Notes under the pieces: generated by a model
The model's database searches: none
What the model was told of the DNA's origin: nothing
What the model saw: the letters and a program-made list of their open reading frames with translations, nothing else
Shown here: positions 9,701 through 16,994 of the stretch, one piece after another
Layout of the letters: every line of letters starts with the position of its first letter
Numbering within the stretch: position 1 is the stretch's first letter
NCBI GenBank assembly: GCA_031826515.1
Contig: CP134536.1
Location: forward strand, 3,478,501 to 3,542,500
Direction of reading: 5' to 3'
Source of the DNA: Flavobacteriaceae bacterium HL-DH10
GTDB taxonomy: Bacteria; Bacteroidota; Bacteroidia; Flavobacteriales; Flavobacteriaceae
DNA: 64,000 nucleotides
Made by a program: the position numbers and the translations under genes

Positions 9701-12651
9701 AGTGTACCGCCAGAATTTGTATTTGTAGAATTGCTGTACCATTGATAATTATAAATAGTGCCTAAACCTCCAGAAGCGATTACCTCTAAATCTTGAGGCG
9801 TAATGCCTTGACAAAGCGTTTGTGTTGTTAATGGTTGTGTTGTAATTGTGGGATCGTCTACAACTATTATTTCTGCTACATCACTAATTACATCTACACA
9901 ACCGCTTCCGTTTGGTGAGATTACAACATAGTAATAATAACTACCAGAAGTGTTAAAAGTAGGAGGCGTGTAGTCTATATTATTAGCTCCAGTTATAGCA
10001 GTTCCTCCGGTATACGTATTAGTAGTATTGCTATACCATTGGTAAGACATAATACCTGTACCACCAGAATGTGTTACAGAAAGCACAGATGGAATATCGC
10101 CACCATTACAAATAGTTTGTGATGGTATAGGATTTGTGTCAATTTGAATACCGTCAACAATTTCAATTCTAGCTGTGTTGGTTGTAATTTCGTTACAACC
10201 TACTCCAGATGTAAAAGATACAATGCAATAATAAAAAGTAACACCAACAGGTGTGTTTGGAGGTATATACGTTGAAGCTGTTTCATTAGTAATTAATGTG
10301 CCAGTTGAATTATCATCAACAATATTACTGTACCATTGGTAACTTGGTGTTCCTGGACCATTAACGGTAACAGACAATGGAGTTATTGCGCCATTGACAC
10401 AAATGGTTTCAGGTTGTGGTTGACTTGTAAATGATGGAGCAGGATCTACTGTGATTATAAGGTTTACGCTAGTTCCATCACAACCTCCTACAGATGGTGT
10501 GATAGTATAGGTAACATCTTCTGAAGTTGTATTAGAATTAAAAATAGTTTGCACAGGAATTGTATCGGTATTTCCCGAAGCATCAAAACCAGTAACTCCT
10601 GAGGGCGCAGTAGCTGTCCATGAGTAAGTTGTATTTGTGATGTCTGAGGTTAAAATTACTTCAGCAGTATCCGTTCCTGAGCAAATGGTTTGTGTTAAAT
10701 TGGTATTTGTGATATTTGGAATAGGATTTACTATAAAATCTTCAGTATCTGTAGCCGTTCCGCAACTATTTGTTATGCTAAATGATACTTGATAACTACC
10801 AGGTGTAGCATAAGTTATTGTTCCAGGATCTAAAGTAGTTGCTGTTGCTGGATTTCCTCCAGGGAAACTCCAACTATATGTTAAAGTTTCTGAATTAGGT
10901 GCGCAAGAAGCTATAGTAGCAACAGGATTTATAGAAACAGAACCACAAGTGTCAGGAATGGCATTAATTGTTGCTGTTGGAGGTTGCTTAACTTCTATGG
11001 TTTGAGAGACACTATTAGTGCCACAAGAGTTGGTAGTAATTAAAGTTACTGTATAAGTGCCAGCAGTAACAAAATTTATTGAAGGAGATGCAGAATTTTC
11101 ATCTGTGCTATTTGTGAAGCTCCAGGTTTCAGGACTTGTTCCGCAAAAATTAGAAATGTAAGTTACTTGCCAAAGGTGGGTTTCGCCACCACAACTGTCG
11201 GTTAAGTCAGTTGTGTTTGTTGTTTGTACTGCAAGTGGAGCGCACCCGCTATTGGTGTCTAATGTAAACGTTGGTATTAATTCTGGTTCAATACAAATGG
11301 TTTTGGTTATACTATCACTCCCGCATCTATTTCCTGTTTTTAGTGTAACAGTATAAGTGCCTGCTGTTGTAAAATTCAGGCAAAGGTCATCACTACCAGA
11401 TAACCATGAGTTGCCGTCTGCTAATCCAAAATCATTTCCTAAAGAGCCTTGACTTATATTATATCCTGAATTTGGTAAAACTTCCCATATGATATTCGGA
11501 CTTGTATCACATACGCTTCCGCTTCCAAGGTTTTCTTCACCAATAGACATGTTGCTAAAACAAGTATTGGTATTTGTACAACTAGTATCTGGACTTGAAA
11601 ACTCAGCTTCTGGAGAGATTGAAACATAAATGGGAACTACACCAACGGATGATGAGCTGCAAGGGTTTGATGCCACTATATTAGCAGAAAAGGAGTTTTC
11701 GTAAGAATTACTGCCATCGGAGCTAGTAGTATTACACGAAGATGAAGAAAAAGTATGTGTAATATCTGATGGTGGAGGATGATTAAATACTTGAGGAGTT
11801 GAACCATCATTAAACGTTACAGTATAAGTAGTTCCTGGAGGATTGTTTTCTGTTCCAGTAATGGGAAATGTAAGTGAACGTGAATTACAGATGTCAGTAT
11901 TTCCAGGGTTGCCTAATGATACAGCTGGATTGGAACCAACAAATACGGTATAGTTCGTTGTGGTATTACATCCATTACTGCCTTCAATTGTATAAATAAG
12001 GTTATATATACCAACTGCGTAGCTATGTGTAGTTGTACTCCAATTCGATTGAATAAAATTTGTTGTACCGTCTCCCCAATTAATGGAATAATTTGTGTTT
12101 AATGAAGAAGGGGTAGTAGATGTATTTGTGAAAGTAAAAGTTGATGTTGTATTACTACATTGTTTGAAAACTGGTCTTCCTTCAAAAGTAGTTCCAGAAC
12201 CAGTCCCGCCTAAACTACCATCAGGAGAATTAATTATAGTTATTGTAGCATTTCCTGATACATTTTCAATGTCATTTTTATCATCTTCCACAGATATTAA
12301 ATTATAGGTAAATATATCAGCAATGCTAGTATTTACCGTTATTGAAACAGATGCATTATTTTCAGAAGTACTTATGGTTTGGTCGTCCCCTCCATTTATG
12401 TTATAGGTAAAAGTATAAGGCGCATCGCCGCCAGAGCCAGTAAATGTTATTTTTGGAGCTGGATTTTCATCTTTACAAACTTGTGTTGTACCAGAAATTG
12501 TTGCTGTAGGTGGTGGGGCATTATCTAAATTTAATATAGAATAACTTCGCGTTTTTGTGTGCTCTTTTTTAGTGTCAATTTTATTTAAGGCAAAAATTGA
12601 AACACTAATTATAAAAAAAGATAATATGGTAAGAAAAGAAACCTTCCTCAT
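6748..12651 (-). CDS. Giant secreted PKD/Ig/SprB-repeat protein with type B type IX sorting domain
   Basis: A 1967-residue cell-surface or secreted protein, likely an adhesin related to the gliding adhesin SprB. In order: signal peptide (first ~22 residues), several Cys-rich PKD-like domains, four tandem ~85-residue Ig-like repeats each with YQWYSN and a YYY strand, then about seven SprB-type repeats (patterns such as CFGANNGSIGIDISGG and CYGDNNASITINS). A last PKD domain (SWDFGDGNFSSEESPIHTY) follows, then a ~90-residue C-terminal domain containing TPNAFTPNNDGLNDYF, the gliding-motility-associated type B signal. The C-terminal domain predicts export through the type IX system and surface display. 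The PorP/SprF gene directly downstream is the likely partner. It lacks the length of true SprB (>6000 residues), so it is an SprB-like paralogue. Confidence 0.93.
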   Translation of the reverse strand: MRKVSFLTILSFFIISVSIFALNKIDTKKEHTKTRSYSILNLDNAPPPTATISGTTQVCKDENPAPKITFTGSGGDAPYTFTYNINGGDDQTISTSENNASVSITVNTSIADIFTYNLISVEDDKNDIENVSGNATITIINSPDGSLGGTGSGTTFEGRPVFKQCSNTTSTFTFTNTSTTPSSLNTNYSINWGDGTTNFIQSNWSTTTHSYAVGIYNLIYTIEGSNGCNTTTNYTVFVGSNPAVSLGNPGNTDICNSRSLTFPITGTENNPPGTTYTVTFNDGSTPQVFNHPPPSDITHTFSSSSCNTTSSDGSNSYENSFSANIVASNPCSSSSVGVVPIYVSISPEAEFSSPDTSCTNTNTCFSNMSIGEENLGSGSVCDTSPNIIWEVLPNSGYNISQGSLGNDFGLADGNSWLSGSDDLCLNFTTAGTYTVTLKTGNRCGSDSITKTICIEPELIPTFTLDTNSGCAPLAVQTTNTTDLTDSCGGETHLWQVTYISNFCGTSPETWSFTNSTDENSASPSINFVTAGTYTVTLITTNSCGTNSVSQTIEVKQPPTATINAIPDTCGSVSINPVATIASCAPNSETLTYSWSFPGGNPATATTLDPGTITYATPGSYQVSFSITNSCGTATDTEDFIVNPIPNITNTNLTQTICSGTDTAEVILTSDITNTTYSWTATAPSGVTGFDASGNTDTIPVQTIFNSNTTSEDVTYTITPSVGGCDGTSVNLIITVDPAPSFTSQPQPETICVNGAITPLSVTVNGPGTPSYQWYSNIVDDNSTGTLITNETASTYIPPNTPVGVTFYYCIVSFTSGVGCNEITTNTARIEIVDGIQIDTNPIPSQTICNGGDIPSVLSVTHSGGTGIMSYQWYSNTTNTYTGGTAITGANNIDYTPPTFNTSGSYYYYVVISPNGSGCVDVISDVAEIIVVDDPTITTQPLTTQTLCQGITPQDLEVIASGGLGTIYNYQWYSNSTNTNSGGTLIPNETNNIFTPPTIAIGTLYYYVEITQPGAGCSIISNTSKVNINAAPSFTMQPISETICLGETFNTLSVSYSNGVGTPKYQWYSNAVNDNFTGTAITGAVNTNYTPPSGTVGTVYYYAVITFSSGGCTEITSQVAENTVNQTPNISTKTETICSGITFDIPPNASNGDVAPAGTTYILTNPVINPSGTITGASSETTPQTSISQTLTNTTTNPATVSYTVTPVSGICTGTDFSITITVNPSISVIENITHSSCYLSNTGSIEISITGGVPFTTGNPYQISWTRPNGYTNSNEDISNLEPGNYEITITDDGGCPYKNTFTITEPDELVFSNIDFDPETISCFGANNGSIGIDISGGTMPYTYNWTLNGNPYNKSEDLTNLAPGDYEVTVIDANNCSPIVKSFEIIEPLLLDTSLINQTDIICFGDATGEININTVGGRPIEINPGVFDYSYSWTGPNGFTSSLQNLSGLIAGTYNLIVTDKSNCTDTLEVVLNQTDEIIIDYTSTEIECYGDNNASITINSITGGNPSYAIAWSNLGSGMIQNNLSAGTYIITVTDDTNCEKQAVIVIDEAPLFRITPDITQVSCFGENDARIILNLEGGIDPINLVWDDDATAGIERNNISPGIYTVTITDGTPCEITETFTITEPDALSLSANTIDALDCEDANSGAINLIVTGGTLPHSYSWSNGDTTEDLTNIPPGDYSVTITDANNCKISESWTINRFEPLTANVETVTEFDCETRYVNQTFEAKISGGVPPYQLSWSSGTISGNNNQFMNTTQNGLVILDVVDSYGCSTNYSLNVNVPVLGDATFNINASIFNTYGFYSKSDPIQFINTSIGDYISISWDFGDGNFSSEESPIHTYVSEGNYVVTQTVTYPFGCIYTHDITLNIEKGYSLITPNAFTPNNDGLNDYFVPESIALSNMTLNIYNTWGSLIYSETGENLKGWDGTTNGTNAENGNYYFTLTAKTFYGETITKEGAFVSIK

Positions 12652-12856
12652 GTAGTGTAATTATATTAATAGTTGTCACTAAAATATATATTCTTTTTAA
12701 GGCAAGAGCATTCTAAAACGATTTAAATTCTTAAATTTATGTAAAACACCAAGTATTGGGGTTAAAAGGTAATAATAATGAATAACCTTATTAAGTCTTT
12801 TAATTTTTTCATGTTCTATGGCTAGTTGATTATATTTACAAATAAAAACTTTTGGT

Positions 12857-13759
12857 TTGAAAGCATTAGTAATTTCAGGAGGTGGTAGTAAAGGTGCTTT
12901 TGCAGGTGGCGTTGCTCAATATCTTATAGAGGATTTGAAACGGCAATATCAATTATTTATTGGTACTTCTACAGGTAGTTTGCTCGTGTCTCATTTAGCC
13001 TTAAATAAAATTGATAAAATAAAATCGGTTTACACCAATGTTTCTAATGAAAGTATTTTTAATGTTTGTCCTTTTGTAATTAAGAAAAGGCATGGTACTC
13101 AAAATATCGGCATTAGGCATTTAGCTGTTGTTTTAAATTTTATTAGAGGAAGTAAGACCTTTGGAGAAAGTTATAATTTAAGAAGCTTGATTAAAAAAAC
13201 ATTGTTAGAAGAGGAGTTTTTAGAATTAAAAAATTCCGACTTAGATATTGTTGTTACTGTTTCTAATATATCGCTTAATCAAGTTGAGTATAAATCCATA
13301 AAAGACTTTAGCTACAAGGCGTTTATTGATTGGATTTGGGTGTCTTGTAATTACACACCATTTATGTCTCTAGTTAAAATAAACGGCTGTGAATATGCAG
13401 ATGGCGGCATGGGTAACATGGTGCCTATTGAGGAGGCTATTAAGCGAGGAGCTACAGAGGTTGATGTGATTATTTTACAAACCGAAGTTAGTCAATTAAA
13501 TAGAATGTCTTCTAGAAATCCCTTTTCATTAATTACCAATATTTTTGCATTTATGTTAGATAGAATAGAGTCTCAAAATATCAAAATTGGTAAATTCGTT
13601 GCATCACACCATGATACTATTATTAACTTTTATTATGCGCCTACTATCTTAACAACTAATTCATTGATATTTGATAAAGAGAAAATGACAGAATGGTGGC
13701 AGGGTGGTTTTAATTTTGCTAAATTTAAAAATCAAGAAATTAGTCAATTAGAAGATTAG
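12857..13759 (+). CDS. Patatin-like phospholipase, tandem copy 1
   Basis: A serine lipid acyl hydrolase of the patatin family. The Ser-Asp dyad is visible: oxyanion loop GGGSKG at residues 8-13, nucleophile elbow GTSTG at 36-40 (Ser38), and Asp182 in YADGG. No signal peptide, so probably cytoplasmic. It starts at a TTG (12857). That start is supported because the next gene begins with the same residues from an ATG, and the first 37 bases after the first codon letter are identical in both. The second copy follows after 3 bp, so the two are co-transcribed. Related to small patatins often called RssA-like; substrate unknown. Confidence 0.88.
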   Translation: MKALVISGGGSKGAFAGGVAQYLIEDLKRQYQLFIGTSTGSLLVSHLALNKIDKIKSVYTNVSNESIFNVCPFVIKKRHGTQNIGIRHLAVVLNFIRGSKTFGESYNLRSLIKKTLLEEEFLELKNSDLDIVVTVSNISLNQVEYKSIKDFSYKAFIDWIWVSCNYTPFMSLVKINGCEYADGGMGNMVPIEEAIKRGATEVDVIILQTEVSQLNRMSSRNPFSLITNIFAFMLDRIESQNIKIGKFVASHHDTIINFYYAPTILTTNSLIFDKEKMTEWWQGGFNFAKFKNQEISQLED

Positions 13760-13762
13760 TCT

Positions 13763-14674
13763 ATGAAAGCATTAGTAATTTCAGGAGGTGGTAGTAAAGG
13801 AGCATATGCAGGGGGTGTTGCCCAATATTTAATGCAAGAAAAAGGTAATGATTACGATATGTTTTTAGGAACCTCTACTGGGAGCTTACTTGTACCACAT
13901 TTGGCGGCTGGAAAGATTGATAAAATTCAGCAGGTATTTACAAATGTCAATCAGTACAATATATTTAGTGTCAATCCTTTTGTGATACGTAAAAAAGGAG
14001 ATCGGGAGTATGTGTCAATAGATTTTTTAAATTCACTTTGGCAATTTATTAAAATGAAGCGCACTTTTGGAGAAAGTAAAGCGCTAAGACGTTACATAAA
14101 AAAACATTTTACAATTGAAGAGTATAATTTAATAAAAACGACAAAGCATGATGTTGTCGTTACAGTTTCTAATTTGTCAAAGAACAGAGTAGAGTATAAG
14201 TCAATTAAAGACTTTAGCTATGATGAGTTTTGCGATTGGATTTGGATTTCATGTAATTACATTCCTTTTATGTCTTTGGTTAAGAAGAATGAATTTGAAT
14301 ATGCTGATGGTGGATTAGGCTGTGTGGTGCCAATTCGTGAAGCTATATTAAGAGGTGCAACAGAAATTGATGCCATCGTTTTAGAATCTGAAACTATGGA
14401 GTATAATAAGGTTTTGGGAAAGAACCCATTTTCATTAATGATTAATTTGTTTGGGCATTTATTAGATCAAGTTGAAAGAAACGATATTACTATAGGAAAG
14501 CTAGCGGCTAAAAATAATAATGTAAAACTTAATTTATACTACACACCATCAAAACTTACAGAAAACTCTTTGATTTTTAATAAAAAACTAATGACTTCTT
14601 GGTGGGAACAAGGCTATAATAATGCTAGAAAAAAATATGAGCAAGCAAGATTTAACGAACTTAAAATAGATTAA
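13763..14674 (+). CDS. Patatin-like phospholipase, tandem copy 2
   Basis: A 303-residue paralogue of the preceding gene, with the same catalytic features: GGGSKG at 8-13, GTSTG with the nucleophile Ser in the mid-30s to 40, and YADGG around residue 182. The two proteins align end to end, both finishing with a region rich in TENSLIFNKK-type sequence and a WW pair. The gene starts 3 bp after copy 1 and ends 1 bp before the convergent gene on the other strand, leaving no room for a terminator. A local duplication is the simplest origin. Whether the copies differ in substrate cannot be told. Confidence 0.88.
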   Translation: MKALVISGGGSKGAYAGGVAQYLMQEKGNDYDMFLGTSTGSLLVPHLAAGKIDKIQQVFTNVNQYNIFSVNPFVIRKKGDREYVSIDFLNSLWQFIKMKRTFGESKALRRYIKKHFTIEEYNLIKTTKHDVVVTVSNLSKNRVEYKSIKDFSYDEFCDWIWISCNYIPFMSLVKKNEFEYADGGLGCVVPIREAILRGATEIDAIVLESETMEYNKVLGKNPFSLMINLFGHLLDQVERNDITIGKLAAKNNNVKLNLYYTPSKLTENSLIFNKKLMTSWWEQGYNNARKKYEQARFNELKID

Positions 14675-14675
14675 G

Positions 14676-15197
14676 TTACCACATCTCAGAAACCTCGTCT
14701 TTTATAAAAGATAAAGCGGCATCACTAGGTGAGTGTCGTTCCATCATTTCTGTTAAAACAACTTCTCTAAGTTTATTCGCAGTATCTGTTTTATCAGATA
14801 AACTTGCTTTTCTAATTAATTGAATCGTAGCATTTTTAGCAGTAGTTATGATGTTCCAGCATCTTTCGCTAACATAGATTTGTTGCGATAAATTATGTTC
14901 GAATTCCTGTTCAATACTTTGTGTAAGTAAGTTAACATAATCCTCTTTATTTGAAGATATTGGTTGTATTCTAATAAGTAGTTTTGAAGGAGATAAGCGT
15001 TCTAAAAATAAGGCCATGCGTTCATAGGCTTGTAGACGTAAGGGCATAGCATTTACTTGCATATCTTTTTTTAATAAAAAACGTCTTCTGCCATCTTCAT
15101 TTTTGGTATGTTCTTTAAAAAAATAATAGGCTATAATTCCTGTTATTAATGAAGGAATTGCAAAAAGAAAGAGGTCAATTATTCTTTGGGTATCCAT
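14676..15197 (-). CDS. Membrane-anchored protein of unknown function
   Basis: I do not recognise a characterised family. The 173-residue product has one N-terminal membrane segment (about residues 7-26, LFLFAIPSLITGIIAYYFF), then a basic patch (RRRFLLKK) and a soluble, mainly helical domain facing the cytoplasm. The domain contains LRLQAYERMALFLERLSPS and a conserved-looking IQPISSNKEDYVNLL stretch. It is convergent with the patatin pair, with one base between the stop codons. Upstream lies the glutamate-synthase-like gene on the same strand after a ~100-bp gap, so co-transcription is possible but not shown. Confidence 0.7.
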   Translation of the reverse strand: MDTQRIIDLFLFAIPSLITGIIAYYFFKEHTKNEDGRRRFLLKKDMQVNAMPLRLQAYERMALFLERLSPSKLLIRIQPISSNKEDYVNLLTQSIEQEFEHNLSQQIYVSERCWNIITTAKNATIQLIRKASLSDKTDTANKLREVVLTEMMERHSPSDAALSFIKDEVSEMW

Positions 15198-15296
15198 AAT
15201 AGGTATAATTTGGTTAAGTAAGTGTCTCTAAAAAAGCTGTTTTTTATTAAGATTTTCATTTAATAATTGATGTATACTGCAAACTGCGACGGTCAA

Positions 15297-16844
15297 CTAA
15301 TTTTTACCTCCCAAATATAAACAATCTTTTAAGTTTTGCATAGATTTAAAAGGGACTACTGTTTTTTCATACATGTAAGTTCTATTTAATTCTTTAGAGA
15401 GGTTATGGTCGTCTACATTAATTTCAATATCACTCATTTTAAACTGACACGGATGTTCATAACCAGCAGCATGCGTAATTTCTATAAGCTCTTTTCTAAA
15501 TGTTTTAAAGTATTGTGCTAAGCGTTCCGATTTTAATGTAGGATCAATGCCATTTTGCAGCCATTTGCTTTGCGTGGCAACACCACTAGGGCAACAGTTT
15601 GTGTGACATATTTGAGCTTGGATACAGCCAATACTCATCATGGCTTCGCGGGCTACATTAACACAATCTGCTCCCATAGCAAAGGCCATTGCTGCTTTGG
15701 CAGGAAAACCAAGTTTACTACTGCCAATAAACACGATGCGTTCAGATAATCCTTTGTTTTTAAATAATCTATATAAATCGCTAAACCCATAAACCCAAGG
15801 CAAACTTACATGATCTGCAAAACTTGGTGGTGCAGCTCCAGTTCCGCCTTCGCCACCATCAACGGTTATAAAATCGGGACCGCTATTGGTTTTAAGCATA
15901 ATATCTGCTAGTTCTTCCCATTGGTCAAGTTTACCAATAGCAGCTTTAATGCCAACGGGTAATCCCGTTGCTTTAGCTATTTCTTCAATAAAATAAACCA
16001 TTTCAGAAACGTTTGAAAATGCTGAATGATTAGGAGGTGATAATACATCTTTGCCAATTTCAACACCTCTAATTTCGGCAATTTCTTTAGTTATTTTTGC
16101 TGCAGGTAATACACCGCCTTTTCCAGGTTTAGCACCTTGAGACAACTTCACTTCTATGGCTTTTATAAACGGGTTTTCTTCAACTAATTTTATTAATTTA
16201 TCCATTGAAAAACCACCGTCTTTAGCGCGAACTCCAAAATACCCCGTCCCCATATGAAAAATAACATCGCCACCATGGCTGTGATAAGGCGATAATCCGC
16301 CTTCGCCTGTATTGTGGTAAGCACCAGCCAATTTAACACCTTTGTTTAAAGACTCTATGGCTTTTGCAGAAAGTGATCCAAAGCTCATGGCCGATACATT
16401 AATAATAGAAGCTGGTCTAAATGGCTTTTTACGTTTATTAAATTCACCCATAACTTTGGCACAGGGTAAAAATGTTTTATCAATTTTATTTGGATGATTT
16501 TCAGGTAGTTTATAAGGTATCATGGCATTATTTATAAACACATGTTGATGCGCATAAATATCTCTATCGGTTCCAAAACCCTCATAATTGTTTTCTTTTT
16601 TAGCTGAAGCGTAAATCCAACTTCGTTCTATGCGGTTAAAAGGCAATTCTTCTCTATTGTTTGCTACAAAATATTGGCGCATTTCAGGTCCAATACTTTC
16701 TAGCCAGTAACGTAAATGTCCAACTATGGGATAATTATGACTAATAGTGTGTGATTTTTGAAAAAAGACATCACGCAAACCTACAACAGCTAAAGCGATT
16801 AAAACCCAACCCCACCAAGTAATATTTGATAAAAAATCGAACAT
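15297..16844 (-). CDS. FMN-binding glutamate synthase-like protein, membrane-anchored
   Basis: Corresponds to the central FMN/GOGAT domain of glutamate synthase as a stand-alone 515-residue protein, without the glutaminase or NADPH domains. A membrane helix opens the protein (WWGWVLIALAVVGL). The TIM-barrel region has INVSAMSFGSLS near residue 150, GEGGLSPYH, KLSQGAKPGKGG and TVDGGEGGTGAAP, all typical of FMN and 2-oxoglutarate sites. A Cys cluster (CIQAQICHTNCCPSGVATQ, around residue 405-420) resembles the 3Fe-4S binding loop. The reaction is not established: the ammonia donor and electron donor are missing from this chain, so it may be an archaeal-type glutamate synthase relative or another FMN oxidoreductase. 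Transcribed away from the uvrD gene. Confidence 0.85.
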   Translation of the reverse strand: MFDFLSNITWWGWVLIALAVVGLRDVFFQKSHTISHNYPIVGHLRYWLESIGPEMRQYFVANNREELPFNRIERSWIYASAKKENNYEGFGTDRDIYAHQHVFINNAMIPYKLPENHPNKIDKTFLPCAKVMGEFNKRKKPFRPASIINVSAMSFGSLSAKAIESLNKGVKLAGAYHNTGEGGLSPYHSHGGDVIFHMGTGYFGVRAKDGGFSMDKLIKLVEENPFIKAIEVKLSQGAKPGKGGVLPAAKITKEIAEIRGVEIGKDVLSPPNHSAFSNVSEMVYFIEEIAKATGLPVGIKAAIGKLDQWEELADIMLKTNSGPDFITVDGGEGGTGAAPPSFADHVSLPWVYGFSDLYRLFKNKGLSERIVFIGSSKLGFPAKAAMAFAMGADCVNVAREAMMSIGCIQAQICHTNCCPSGVATQSKWLQNGIDPTLKSERLAQYFKTFRKELIEITHAAGYEHPCQFKMSDIEINVDDHNLSKELNRTYMYEKTVVPFKSMQNLKDCLYLGGKN

Positions 16845-16994
16845 AAAATTCTTGAATTTTTAAAATTGAATGCTAAAGATATTTAAATTTTAGTAAAGCT
16901 AAAGCTATAAGTTAATTGTTTATAATTATTAATAATTACATGTCGTTAAACGCAATACAATGGTTATTTTTATCCTTTAAAAATTGAAATTAGT

